DNA of 22,525 bases from Rhodobacter sp. (GTDB taxonomy: Bacteria > Pseudomonadota > Alphaproteobacteria > Rhodobacterales > Rhodobacteraceae), in assembly GCA_013824045.1 (NCBI GenBank), contig PNND01000106.1, forward strand, positions 1 to 22,525. The letters are read 5' to 3'. A model generated the notes under the pieces. It was not told where the DNA came from. It did no database searches and worked only from the letters and a program-made list of their open reading frames with translations. This document shows positions 8,656 through 16,112 of this stretch, in pieces. The position numbers were made by a program, and so were the translations under genes. How positions within the stretch are numbered: the first letter of the stretch is position 1; every line of letters begins with the position of its first letter.

Positions 8656-9596
8656 GCGTGGCCCTTCCAGTCGAGAATCATTTTCAGGCAAGCCGCATCG
8701 TCAAACGCGGTTGCATAGGCTTCCGGCGCGGCCGAGGCGGGCCGGGTGTGGGTAATCAGACCCGCCAGCGACAGCGCGCCGGACTCGATCAGCGCGCGGG
8801 TCGCGGTCAGGTCTTCGGCATTCCATTCCGAGGCGATGCGGATGCGCGCCTCTTTCATGAAGGCCGGGGGAAAGACGAAAGAAACGGGTTCGGTATAGAA
8901 CCCGGCCAGCACGACCTCGCCGCCCTTGGCCAGGCGCATGATCAGCTGGTCCAGCAGGCCCTTGGCCCCGCTGGCATCGTAAATGGCGCGGTAATCGCGG
9001 CGCGGGTCGTCTTCCGGCGCGATGCAGGCATAGCCTGCCGCACCGTCGCGCCGCGCCGCGTTGGTTTCCCATACGGTCGGTGCAGGGGCGCCTGCCGCCA
9101 CGGTCAGGCGGGCCAGCAGGCGGCCCAACGTGCCGTGACCCACGATCAGATCGGGCAGCGCCGTGTTGAAGCCTGCCAGCGCGTGACGCGCGGTCGCGGC
9201 CAGCGCCAGAAGCGCGCCCTCGGCCCCCATGCCCCGGTCGATTCTTGCCACGCGATGGGCGGGCGTCACCAGATGGCGCGACGCGCCGCCGAACAGGCCC
9301 TTCACATCACCGGCAAAGCAATTGGCCCCCGGCACAAAGACATGATCGCCGACCTTGAAGCCGCTGCCGGCACCGGCCTCGACCACCTCGCCCGCCGCCT
9401 CATAGCCGGGGACGAGCGGGTAACCCATGCCAGGGAAGGGCGGCATGGTGCCGGAATAGAAGAGCTTTTCGGTACCGGTGGAAATGCCGGAATGGGCGAT
9501 CTCAACCACCAGATCCCCGTCGCCGGGGGCTGTCAGTCCCAGAGTCTCGAGCGATAGCGCCCTCGGCCCGGACAGGATGACTGCGGTGGTCTGCAA
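8652..9596 (-). CDS. bchC: 3-hydroxyethyl bacteriochlorophyllide a dehydrogenase (TTG start)
   Basis: A 314-residue zinc-type medium-chain alcohol dehydrogenase homologue that oxidises the C3 hydroxyethyl group to acetyl late in bacteriochlorophyll a synthesis. The N-terminal GroES-like fold shows [13 protein letters not shown] and [16 protein letters not shown], followed by [11 protein letters not shown] and a Rossmann part with [16 protein letters not shown] prefer the TTG at 9596 because AAGGGGAG lies six bases upstream and the product then begins with [13 protein letters not shown], as in known BchC proteins. In-frame ATGs at 9617 and 9626 lack a ribosome site. It is the first gene after the PpsR-controlled promoter in the crtF 3' end and overlaps bchX (ATGA). 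Confidence 0.95.
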   Translation of the reverse strand: MQTTAVILSGPRALSLETLGLTAPGDGDLVVEIAHSGISTGTEKLFYSGTMPPFPGMGYPLVPGYEAAGEVVEAGAGSGFKVGDHVFVPGANCFAGDVKGLFGGASRHLVTPAHRVARIDRGMGAEGALLALAATARHALAGFNTALPDLIVGHGTLGRLLARLTVAAGAPAPTVWETNAARRDGAAGYACIAPEDDPRRDYRAIYDASGAKGLLDQLIMRLAKGGEVVLAGFYTEPVSFVFPPAFMKEARIRIASEWNAEDLTATRALIESGALSLAGLITHTRPASAAPEAYATAFDDAACLKMILDWKGHA

Positions 9597-9620
9597 CGTG
9601 ATCTCCCCTTGTGCCATATT

Positions 9621-9635
9621 GCCCATTCATTGGGC
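9621..9635 (-). other. Inverted repeat in the bchC leader
   Basis: GCCCA at 9621-9625 pairs with TGGGC at 9631-9635 around a five-base loop, between the predicted bchC transcription start and its ribosome site. It could fold at the mRNA 5' end or be a regulator half-site pair. Short enough to be chance. Confidence 0.3.
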
Positions 9636-9648
9636 TATCACGGCTATG

Positions 9649-9666
9649 TGTAAGTGTAGACTTACA
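9649..9666. promoter_or_regulatory. PpsR/CrtJ operator 1 upstream of bchC
   Basis: TGTAAGTGTAGACTTACA fits TGT-N12-ACA, the site of the aerobic repressor PpsR (CrtJ), with good inner symmetry (TGTAAGT/ACTTACA). It covers the predicted bchC -10 box, so binding would block polymerase under aerobic or high-light conditions. Confidence 0.92.
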
Positions 9667-9680
9667 GATCGTAGTGTCAA
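9653..9680 (-). promoter_or_regulatory. Predicted sigma-70 promoter of bchC
   Basis: On the minus strand TTGACA (9675-9680, perfect -35) is followed after 16 bases by TACACT (9653-9658, -10). Each box lies inside one of the two PpsR operators, the arrangement known for the R. capsulatus bchC promoter. It lies at the very end of crtF, so bchC can be transcribed both from here and from crtE-crtF. Confidence 0.75.
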
Positions 9681-9692
9681 TTTAATTAGACA
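9675..9692. promoter_or_regulatory. PpsR/CrtJ operator 2 upstream of bchC, over the crtF stop
   Basis: TGTCAATTTAATTAGACA fits TGT-N12-ACA and lies eight bases from operator 1, the spacing expected for cooperative binding of the two sites. It contains the -35 box of bchC and also the TAA stop and last codon of crtF, so it is both coding and regulatory. Confidence 0.92.
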
Positions 9693-10846
9693 CTTTTTTG
9701 AACATCTTCCACAATCGGCCGCGTGGCTGTCACCACAGAGGTGACGAAGGGCCTGTATCCCTTGTGGATTTGCGCGTCGGAAAAGCCCGCTTTCCCCAGC
9801 ATCCGCGCGATTTCCGCCCCGGATCGGGTGCGCCCTGTTTGCATCGCTAAAGTGTAAACAGAAAAGTACACATCTGTTGCGCGGTCCGGAGAATCCCCCC
9901 CCGACATCGGTTCGGACACCACGACTCGCCCGCCCGGCGGCAAGGCGTCATGCACCGCGCGCAAGAGCGCCGCTACCGTTTCATCGGCATGATCGTAAAG
10001 AACGCGCACCAGCGAGATCGCGTCGGCACCTTGGGGCAACGGGTCATCCCGGAACGATCCCGGCGCAATGCTCACTCGGTCCGACAGGCCTGCCGCAGCA
10101 AAGCGTGCCACTGCACCCGGCACCACGGCGGGCAGATCAAACAGCGTCATGCGCAGGCCCGGATGCGCGGACCCAACGGCGGCCAGAAAGGCCCCGGTTC
10201 CGCCGCCCACATCCATCAGATGCGCCACACCCCGGAAATCCACCAGCCGCAGCGTATCTGCCGCGACAAGACCCTGGCTGTCGGCCATCAGATCGGAATA
10301 GCGCTGCGCAAGGGCAGGATCGGCCGCACCGCCCGCGCCAAAGACATAGGGCCAGAATTGCGCCAGTTCGGGCTGCGTCTCGCCCCGAAAAAAGGCCACC
10401 GGATCGGCCAGATCGCGATAGAGCACCGGGTGATGGCGCACCATCGCCTCCAGCCCCGGCACGGCCAGAAAAGCCGCGCCCCGCACCGTCAGCCGCCAGA
10501 TCCCCCGCCGCTGCGCTAGAAGGCCCAAGCCCGCCCCCGCTTGCAACAGCACGGCCATCCGGTCGGGCGCCACACCCGCCGGGCCCGCCAAGGCGGCCAG
10601 TGGCGCGGGCCCCTCTGCCAGCCGGTGCAGCACCCGCAATTCCACCAGCGCCAGCAGCGCCTGCGATTGCACGAAGCCCGAAACGATATCGAACAGCGCC
10701 TCGCCCTCGCGCCGTGCGATCAGGCGCAGGCCCGGCACACGGGCGCACAGCGCATGAAACCGCGCCGAAAGCCCCAGCCGCACCGCAAACGGCTGCCGCG
10801 AAGCCCGCACGGGGCGCAGCCCCGGCCCGCTGGCCGCATCGGTCAT
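9686..10846 (-). CDS. crtF: Hydroxyneurosporene O-methyltransferase
   Basis: A 386-residue SAM-dependent O-methyltransferase that methylates the C1 hydroxyl of carotenoids on the way to spheroidene. The SAM-binding motif LMDVGGGTGAFLAAV is at about residue 210, followed by LFDLPAVV and SLVRVLYDHADE, and the C-terminal catalytic region PPGGRVVVSEPMSGG. The N-terminal dimerisation helices (FDIVSGFVQSQALLALVELR) match the plant-type O-methyltransferase fold. The ATG at 10846 overlaps the crtE stop as ATGA; the frame runs further up but inside crtE. Its last codons form part of a PpsR operator for bchC. Confidence 0.95.
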   Translation of the reverse strand: MTDAASGPGLRPVRASRQPFAVRLGLSARFHALCARVPGLRLIARREGEALFDIVSGFVQSQALLALVELRVLHRLAEGPAPLAALAGPAGVAPDRMAVLLQAGAGLGLLAQRRGIWRLTVRGAAFLAVPGLEAMVRHHPVLYRDLADPVAFFRGETQPELAQFWPYVFGAGGAADPALAQRYSDLMADSQGLVAADTLRLVDFRGVAHLMDVGGGTGAFLAAVGSAHPGLRMTLFDLPAVVPGAVARFAAAGLSDRVSIAPGSFRDDPLPQGADAISLVRVLYDHADETVAALLRAVHDALPPGGRVVVSEPMSGGDSPDRATDVYFSVYTLAMQTGRTRSGAEIARMLGKAGFSDAQIHKGYRPFVTSVVTATRPIVEDVQKSV

Positions 10847-11736
10847 CCCCGCACCGGGTGCAGATCGACCGGCGTCATCCGTTCGGCATAGGCGCGCACC
10901 ATGGCGGCCAGCATCGCCTCGCCGGGGCAAGAGGGGATGGAGGCAATCGCCCCACCCAGAATATCCTTCAGATGCCGCACCGCGCCCGCAACGCCCAACT
11001 CCTGCACGGCCGAGGGCCGCGCATGGGCCGCATCCTGCCCGGCAGGCTTGCCCATTTCGGCCTCGGTCAGCAGCGCATCCTTCAGATCATCGGCCACCTG
11101 AAACGCCTCGCCGATGCGCGCGCCCAGTTCTTCCCACGGCTCGGGCTCCTGCCCCGCCGCGATGGCCCCCATCTGCGTGGCCGCAATGAACAGCGCCCCG
11201 GTCTTGGCGCGGTGATAGGCCGACAGGTTCACCACCGGCTCGCTTTCCCAGCCCTGCCCCGCGCAGATGCCACCCGGCATCCCCGTGCGCTGCGCCAGAA
11301 CGCGGATCAGGTCCACCGCCCGGCGCGGATGATCACCCGCCGCCCGGGCCAGCACCTCGAAGGCCAGCACGATCAACGAATCCCCCGCCAGCACGGCCAA
11401 GGGTTCCCCATAGGCGCGGTGCACCGTGGGCTTGCCGCGCCGCGTATCGGCATCGTCAAAGCAGGGCAGATCGTCATGCACAAGGCTGGCACAATGGATC
11501 AGCTCCAGCGCCGCCGCCGCTGCATCGGTGATCTGCGGACGATCATCGCCGCAGGCCCGCGCCACAGAGACAAGGATGGTGGGCCGGATCCGCGCGCCGC
11601 CCGGCAGCACGGCATGATCCAGCGCGCCGCGCAATCGGGCCGGAGCCTCGCCATGCGACGCAGGCCCCATGCCGAGCGATAGGGCCGCCGTGACGGCCGC
11701 CTCGATCCGCATGTCCATCCCGGCATTCAGACCCAT
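10843..11736 (-). CDS. crtE: Geranylgeranyl diphosphate synthase
   Basis: A 297-residue trans-prenyltransferase that makes the C20 precursor for carotenoids and the bacteriochlorophyll tail. The first Asp-rich motif is DDLPCFDD with flanking LIHCASLVH (residues 79-95) and the second is DDLKD (216-220). GGARIRP at about 46-52 binds diphosphate. I chose the ATG at 11736 because AAAGGGG lies about five bases upstream; the frame can extend to 11787 but without a ribosome site. It leads the minus-strand operon, is coupled to crtF, and is divergent from crtD across two PpsR operators. Confidence 0.95.
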   Translation of the reverse strand: MGLNAGMDMRIEAAVTAALSLGMGPASHGEAPARLRGALDHAVLPGGARIRPTILVSVARACGDDRPQITDAAAAALELIHCASLVHDDLPCFDDADTRRGKPTVHRAYGEPLAVLAGDSLIVLAFEVLARAAGDHPRRAVDLIRVLAQRTGMPGGICAGQGWESEPVVNLSAYHRAKTGALFIAATQMGAIAAGQEPEPWEELGARIGEAFQVADDLKDALLTEAEMGKPAGQDAAHARPSAVQELGVAGAVRHLKDILGGAIASIPSCPGEAMLAAMVRAYAERMTPVDLHPVRG

Positions 11737-11789
11737 GATGGCCCCTTTCGCATCCTGATTTGGATCAGTCTTGCACCGACCGCCCAAAG

Positions 11790-11807
11790 TGTAAACTAAA
11801 TCTTACA
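11790..11807. promoter_or_regulatory. PpsR/CrtJ operator 1 between crtE and crtD
   Basis: TGTAAACTAAATCTTACA is a good TGT-N12-ACA site in the 124-base gap between divergent crtE and crtD. TAAACT at 11792-11797, 15 bases after TTGCAC at 11771-11776, could be a weak crtD promoter lying under this operator. Confidence 0.88.
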
Positions 11808-11813
11808 CTATGA

Positions 11814-11831
11814 TGTAATTCCGGATGGACA
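11814..11831. promoter_or_regulatory. PpsR/CrtJ operator 2 (weaker) between crtE and crtD
   Basis: TGTAATTCCGGATGGACA keeps TGT-N12-ACA but has less inner symmetry. It lies six bases from operator 1, two fewer than the spacing at bchC. It covers an in-frame ATG at 11825 upstream of crtD, which argues against that ATG being the start. Confidence 0.6.
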
Positions 11832-11860
11832 TATTGCCGGGCGCGTCTAAAGCTTTCCCT

Positions 11861-13447
11861 ATGAAACACCTGCAGGCCAGAGACGCGAAGGACCGCGTCA
11901 TCGTCATCGGTGCCGGAATGGGCGGCCTTGCCTCGGCCATCCGTCTGGCGGCGGCTGGACTGTCGGTCACGATGCTGGAACGCGCTGATGCACCGGGCGG
12001 CAAGGCGCGGGCCCTGCCGTCGGCCGCCGGGCCGGTAGATACGGGGCCGACAGTCCTGACGATGCGGCATGTGTTCGATGCCCTCTTCGCCCTGAACGGC
12101 GAAAGGCTGGACGATCACCTGACCCTGATCCCGCAAGCGATCCTTGCCCGCCACTGGTGGCCGGGGTCCGGCCCGCTGGACCTGACGCCCGACCGCGACG
12201 CCAATGCCGCCGCGATCCGCGCCTTCGCCGGCCCGCAAGAGGCCGAGGCTTTCCTGCGATTCGACGCGCTGACCGAATCCCTCTACCATGCCTTTGATGC
12301 GCCGGTGATGCAGGCCGCCCGCCCCGACCTGCCCGCCATCGCCCGCGCCGCGCTGAGCCAGCCGCGCCTGTGGCCCGCCCTGCGGCCGGGGCTTTCCGTC
12401 GAGGGCCTGCTGAAACAGCATTTCCGCGACCCGCGCCTGATCCAGCTTTTCGCGCGCTATGCCACTTATGTGGGCGGCAAGCCCGCCCATTCCCCCGCTG
12501 TCCTGTCGCTCATCTGGCGGGCCGAGGCGCGGGGGGTCTGGGCGGTGGAGGGCGGGATGCACCACCTTGCCGCCGCGCTGGCCGCGCTGGCGGAACGGAT
12601 GGGGGTGCAGTTTCGCTATGGCACAGCCGCCACCCGGATCACCCGGCAAAGCGGGCGCGTGACGGGCGTGCAGATCGATGGCGGGCGCACCCTGCCCTGC
12701 GGCGCCTGCGTCTTCAACGGCGATCCAGCCGCGCTGACCACGGGGCTCTTGGGCGATGCCGCCCAAAAGGCCCTGCCCGCCCGCGCCGCAGCCCCGCCCA
12801 GCCTTTCGGCCCTCGTCTGGGCCTTTGCCGCCACGCCGCAAGGCCCCCGCGCGGCGGAGCTGATCCATCACAACCTGTTCTTCACCGATGATCCAGCCCG
12901 CGAATTCGGCCCCATCGGCAAGGGGCAGATGCCGGACGCCCCGACCCTTTACCTTTGCGCCGAGGACCGCGCCCGCGGTCCCGCCCCCGCCGGAACGCTC
13001 GAACGATTCGAGATCATCCTGAACGCCCCCGCTGGCCTGCCCGCGCGACCCGAGGATTTCACCCGATGCCGCCACATGACCTTCGACCATCTCTCGCAGA
13101 TGGGGCTAACCTTTTCCCCGCTGCCCGACAACCCGGCCCTGACCACACCCGCAATGTTGAACCGGCTGTTTCCGGCGTCACAGGGGGCGATCTACGGACG
13201 CTCGCCCGAAGGGACGATGGCAGCCTTTCAACGCCCCCCCGCGCGGACGGCCCTGCCGGGGCTCTATCTGGCGGGCGGCGGCGCGCATCCGGGGGCGGGG
13301 GTGCCGATGGCAGCCCTCTCCGCGATGCACGCGGCCGCGGCGATCATGCAGGACCGGATTTCCGGGTCGAAGTCGGCCCCAATGGCTATGCGTGGTGGTA
13401 TCTCGACGGTGTCTCGGATGACGGGCGGCGCGCGGTCTCGGTCATAG
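11861..13447 (+). CDS. crtD: Methoxyneurosporene (hydroxyneurosporene) desaturase
   Basis: An FAD-dependent carotenoid 3,4-desaturase, 528 residues from the ATG at 11861. The Rossmann FAD motif VIVIGAGMGGLASAIRLAAA is near the N-terminus, with APGGKA and DTGPTVLTM following, and the C-terminal FAD motif GLYLAGGGAHPGAGVPM. There is no clear Shine-Dalgarno for 11861; the upstream ATG at 11825 also lacks one and lies in an operator. Family homology ends near AAAIMQDR (about 13355). The last ~30 residues are the off-frame reading of conserved crtC sequence, so the tail is probably incidental. It forms an operon with crtC and is divergent from crtE. Confidence 0.93.
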   Translation: MKHLQARDAKDRVIVIGAGMGGLASAIRLAAAGLSVTMLERADAPGGKARALPSAAGPVDTGPTVLTMRHVFDALFALNGERLDDHLTLIPQAILARHWWPGSGPLDLTPDRDANAAAIRAFAGPQEAEAFLRFDALTESLYHAFDAPVMQAARPDLPAIARAALSQPRLWPALRPGLSVEGLLKQHFRDPRLIQLFARYATYVGGKPAHSPAVLSLIWRAEARGVWAVEGGMHHLAAALAALAERMGVQFRYGTAATRITRQSGRVTGVQIDGGRTLPCGACVFNGDPAALTTGLLGDAAQKALPARAAAPPSLSALVWAFAATPQGPRAAELIHHNLFFTDDPAREFGPIGKGQMPDAPTLYLCAEDRARGPAPAGTLERFEIILNAPAGLPARPEDFTRCRHMTFDHLSQMGLTFSPLPDNPALTTPAMLNRLFPASQGAIYGRSPEGTMAAFQRPPARTALPGLYLAGGGAHPGAGVPMAALSAMHAAAAIMQDRISGSKSAPMAMRGGISTVSRMTGGARSRS

Positions 13448-14274
13448 GCTTCATCGGATCGGTCTTTTCGCCCTGGTATGCCTGGTCCGGGCGGCGCGAG
13501 CCGCAGAACCATGTCTGCCTGAACGTCGCCACCTATGGCCCCGGCGGGCGCTTCACCATGACGGACCGGGGCCGCAGCGCGCTGCGCCAAAGCGCCGATA
13601 CGCTGACGCTTGGCCCCAGCCGAATGCACTGGACCGGGCGCGAACTTGTGATCGATGTGGACGAGGTCTCTTCGCCCCCCCTCATCAGCGCCGTCAAGGG
13701 CCGCATCGTTCTGACCCCCAGCGCGGTGACCGGGGTGGAACTGGCGCTGCACCCGCGCCATGTCTGGCGCCCCTTCGCTCCGCTGGCCCATATCTCGGTG
13801 AACCTCACCCAAGGCCATGTCTGGGAAGGCCACGGCTATTTCGACGCGAATTTTGGCACTGCCGCGCTGGAAGCGGATTTCGATTTCTGGACTTGGGGGC
13901 GCTTCCCGTTCAAGGATCGCGCGCTTTGCATCTACGATGCCACCCGCCGCGACGGATCCACCCTCGATTTCGGGCTGGAGGTTAGCGCCTCGGGCGAGGC
14001 GCGCGAAATCACCCCGCCCGCACGCACCACCTTCCGCCGCTCCCGCTGGCAAGTCCGCCGCGAAACCCGCGCCGATCCCGGCACCACCCCGCACGAGGTG
14101 ATGTCGATGCTCGATGCCCCGTTCTACAGCCGCAGCGTTGTGGAAACTCGGCTGGAGGGAGAGGTGACCCAAGGCGTGCATGAGGCGCTGGATCTGACCC
14201 GGTTCCGCTCGCCGCTGCTCAAACCCATGCTGGCCGTGCGTGTGCCCCGCCGCGCCGGATGGCGTTTCGACTGA
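13360..14274 (+). CDS. crtC: Hydroxyneurosporene synthase (carotenoid 1,2-hydratase), no canonical start codon
   Basis: Hydratase that adds water to the C1-C2 double bond of neurosporene-type carotenoids. Recognisable sequence begins at FRVEVGPNGYAWWYLDG (13360) and includes IGFIGSVFSPWYAWSG, PQNHVCLNVATYGPGGR, and the C-terminal GHGYFDANFGTAALE expected of the active site. The frame is -1 relative to crtD and overlaps it by about 88 bases. No ATG, GTG or TTG exists in this frame between a distant ATG at about 13066 (inside crtD) and one at 13558 (which would remove conserved sequence). The start given is therefore the first recognisable codon, not a proven initiation site. ATA at 13444 overlaps the crtD stop as ATAG and is one candidate; a crtD-crtC frameshift is another. 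Confidence 0.88.
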   Translation, partial: FRVEVGPNGYAWWYLDGVSDDGRRAVSVIGFIGSVFSPWYAWSGRREPQNHVCLNVATYGPGGRFTMTDRGRSALRQSADTLTLGPSRMHWTGRELVIDVDEVSSPPLISAVKGRIVLTPSAVTGVELALHPRHVWRPFAPLAHISVNLTQGHVWEGHGYFDANFGTAALEADFDFWTWGRFPFKDRALCIYDATRRDGSTLDFGLEVSASGEAREITPPARTTFRRSRWQVRRETRADPGTTPHEVMSMLDAPFYSRSVVETRLEGEVTQGVHEALDLTRFRSPLLKPMLAVRVPRRAGWRFD

Positions 14275-14282
14275 CTTGGCCT

Positions 14283-14307
14283 TTCATCTTGGCCCAAATA
14301 CCCAAAT
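14283..14307. repeat. Dispersed 25-bp element, copy 1
   Basis: TTCATCTTGGCCCAAATAC followed by CCAAAT, a few bases after the crtC stop. The same 25 bases with one mismatch occur at 22222-22246 after bchO. Similar sequences are common after genes in Rhodobacteraceae as I remember them; here both copies lie in convergent gene gaps. Confidence 0.7.
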
Positions 14308-14348
14308 TCAACGGACCCGCCTTCGCCACAGCCGAATGCCGGGTGCCA

Positions 14349-14418
14349 CCGGAAAATGTGCCATTTTCCGGGGCGATTTCTGCATCAGAAATCGCGTAAA
14401 AATCTGACACAGATTTTT
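14349..14418. repeat. Three tandem perfect hairpins with 3-base loops
   Basis: The gap between convergent crtC and tspO (14275-14529) has no gene. It holds CCGGAAAATG-TGC-CATTTTCCGG (14349-14371), GCGATTTCTG-CAT-CAGAAATCGC (14373-14395) and AAAAATCTG-ACA-CAGATTTTT (14398-14418). These are perfect stems of 10, 10 and 9 bp, almost back to back. They probably mark the end of both transcripts. The arms differ in sequence, so pairing rather than primary sequence is what is kept. Confidence 0.8.
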
Positions 14419-14529
14419 GCCGCGCGTTGCGCCGAACGGCAAAACGGCGTGCGCCGCGTGCATACGGTTTGCTGCACTGGCCGTCTGCACCACGTGCTGC
14501 ACAACCCGTTTCAGCACATCCCAACGATT

Positions 14530-15000
14530 TCAGACGCTTGTCCCTGAGGCCGGATTGCGCACCCAGACCGACCGGTTCAGCGCGCCGGCGATCGACACCC
14601 ACAGCAGATAGGGCGCGAACAGCGCTCCTGCGATCCAGTCAACCTGCCAGAAGGCCAGCATCGTGGCGGCGACGGCCAGCCAGAGCAGGAAGATAATCAC
14701 CAGCCCCGCCCCAAGCCGACGCAGGCCGAAAAAGACGGGCGTCCACAAGGCGTTAAGGGCGATCTGCACCGACCAAAGCGCCAGCGCCTGCCCCGCATTG
14801 CCCAGCATCGCCACCCGTGCCGCCGCCACCGACATACAGAGATAAAGCACGGTCCACGCCACCGGGAAGAGCCAGTCCGGCGGGGTCCAACTGGGCTTGT
14901 TCAGGCTGCGATACCAGTCACCCGGCTGAAACAGCGCCCCCGTGGCCGCCGCAGCACCGCAAGCGGCGAGATAGGTCAGAAACAGGGTGAAGAATTCCAT
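14530..15000 (-). CDS. tspO: TspO/MBR family tryptophan-rich sensory protein
   Basis: A 156-residue outer-membrane protein with five hydrophobic helices that binds porphyrins. In Rhodobacter it acts as an oxygen-linked negative effector of photosynthesis genes. The family pattern is clear: TYLAACGAAAATGALFQPGDW, LNKPSWTPPDWLFPVAWTVLY, and ALNALWTPVFFGLRRL. I chose the ATG at 15000 (MEFFTLFLTYL) because GGGAGCG lies five bases upstream; the frame extends nine codons further but those are not conserved. It follows crtB by 107 bases in the same direction, as in Rhodobacter. It may be read from crtI or from its own promoter, for which I saw only a weak candidate. Confidence 0.95.
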   Translation of the reverse strand: MEFFTLFLTYLAACGAAAATGALFQPGDWYRSLNKPSWTPPDWLFPVAWTVLYLCMSVAAARVAMLGNAGQALALWSVQIALNALWTPVFFGLRRLGAGLVIIFLLWLAVAATMLAFWQVDWIAGALFAPYLLWVSIAGALNRSVWVRNPASGTSV

Positions 15001-15107
15001 GGCATCGCTCCCGGTCTCGTCAGACACAGCGATGTAGCCCGTCTTGGCCTTGCGTCCAAGCGGAAACAGTCAGCTTTGAAATACTGGGCTTTACAGGGAC
15101 TTGGCCA

Positions 15108-16112
15108 TCAGGCCATGCCCCGGTCGCGCGCTTCCAACTGGGCCAGCACGGACAAAAGCGTGTCACTGCGCGCAGACCGGGTCGTACCGCGCGTGGCGGC
15201 CTGCACCAGAAAGGCCACTTCGGGCGCAGGGGCGGCATGCAGCACCGCAGGCCCCGGCTTCACCGTCGATACCGCCGCACGGGCGGTGGCGGCCACAAGA
15301 CAGGCAAGCTTCTGGCCCCGCCCAGTGCGCGCCCGTGTCGTGACGCTGTCGCCCCGCACACGGCGCAGATTTCCGCCGATGCCATCATAGATCAGGCGCG
15401 CAGCATAGATGCCAGGGCGGCAGGCAAGCGGCAGGGAGGGAACCCCCGCTTCGGCCCGAAGGTAGAGCCTCTCTGCCTCATCCAGCAGGCGCAAGGTGGC
15501 CCGCGCAACACCGGGATAAGCGCGCGGGTTGCTCAAAAAGGTATCGGGATCAATGCCTTCATCCAAGAGCCACGCCATGGGCAGATAGAGCCGCCCGGCC
15601 CGCGCATCCTCGCCCACATCGCGCGCGATATTGGTCAGTTGCATGGCCAGACCCAGATCGCAGGCCCGTGCCAGCGCGTCACCATCGCGCACGCGCATCA
15701 GCACGCACATCATCGCGCCCACCGCCGCTGCCACCCGCGCGGAATAGTCCAGAACCCCGGAAAGATCCTCATAGCGCCGCTCGGTCGCATCCCAAGCAAA
15801 ACCTTCGAGCAGCGCTTCCGGCAGGGCGCGCGGCATGTCGAACACCTCGACAACCCCGGCAAAGGCGCGGTCGGCGGGCTGGTTCGCAGGCGTGCCGCGA
15901 TAGACCATATCCAGCCTGTCACGCAGCGACAGCACGGCGGCGGCCTTGTCACTGCCCTCATCCACTGCATCGTCCGACATCCGGCAGAAGGCGTAAAGCG
16001 CCAGCGCCGGATCGCGCACCCGCGACGGCAAAAGCCGCGATGCGGCATGGAAGGAGAGCGATCCCACCCGGATCGCCTCGCGGCAATGGTCCATGTCGCG
16101 CGGGTCGATCAT
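15108..16112 (-). CDS. crtB: Phytoene synthase
   Basis: A 334-residue prenyltransferase that joins two geranylgeranyl diphosphates into phytoene, the first committed carotenoid step. The Mg-binding motifs are DDAVD (residues 47-51, in AFCRMSDDAVDEGSD) and NIARDVGED (161-169, followed by RLYLP). SFHAASRLLP near the N-terminus is also typical. The C-terminal ~60 residues are poorly conserved. The start shares ATGA with the crtI stop, so translation is probably coupled to crtI, and transcription comes from the PpsR-controlled crtI promoter. Confidence 0.97.
   Translation of the reverse strand: MIDPRDMDHCREAIRVGSLSFHAASRLLPSRVRDPALALYAFCRMSDDAVDEGSDKAAAVLSLRDRLDMVYRGTPANQPADRAFAGVVEVFDMPRALPEALLEGFAWDATERRYEDLSGVLDYSARVAAAVGAMMCVLMRVRDGDALARACDLGLAMQLTNIARDVGEDARAGRLYLPMAWLLDEGIDPDTFLSNPRAYPGVARATLRLLDEAERLYLRAEAGVPSLPLACRPGIYAARLIYDGIGGNLRRVRGDSVTTRARTGRGQKLACLVAATARAAVSTVKPGPAVLHAAPAPEVAFLVQAATRGTTRSARSDTLLSVLAQLEARDRGMA

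Noticed and set aside
9877..11682. Plus-strand open frame of 601 codons opposite crtF and crtE
   Set aside because: Low-complexity Pro/Arg/Ala product and no recognisable domain; the minus strand carries intact CrtF and CrtE.
11825..11860. Upstream ATG start for crtD
   Set aside because: It lies in a PpsR operator, has no ribosome site, and the extra 12 residues precede the FAD motif without family resemblance.
14349..14418. CRISPR-like or direct-repeat array after crtC
   Set aside because: The units are inverted repeats with different arm sequences and almost no spacers; no repeated direct sequence and no cas gene.
15001..15107. Possible separate tspO promoter (TTGGAC, 17 bases, TACATC)
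   Set aside because: Only three of six bases match in each box; readthrough from crtB is equally likely.
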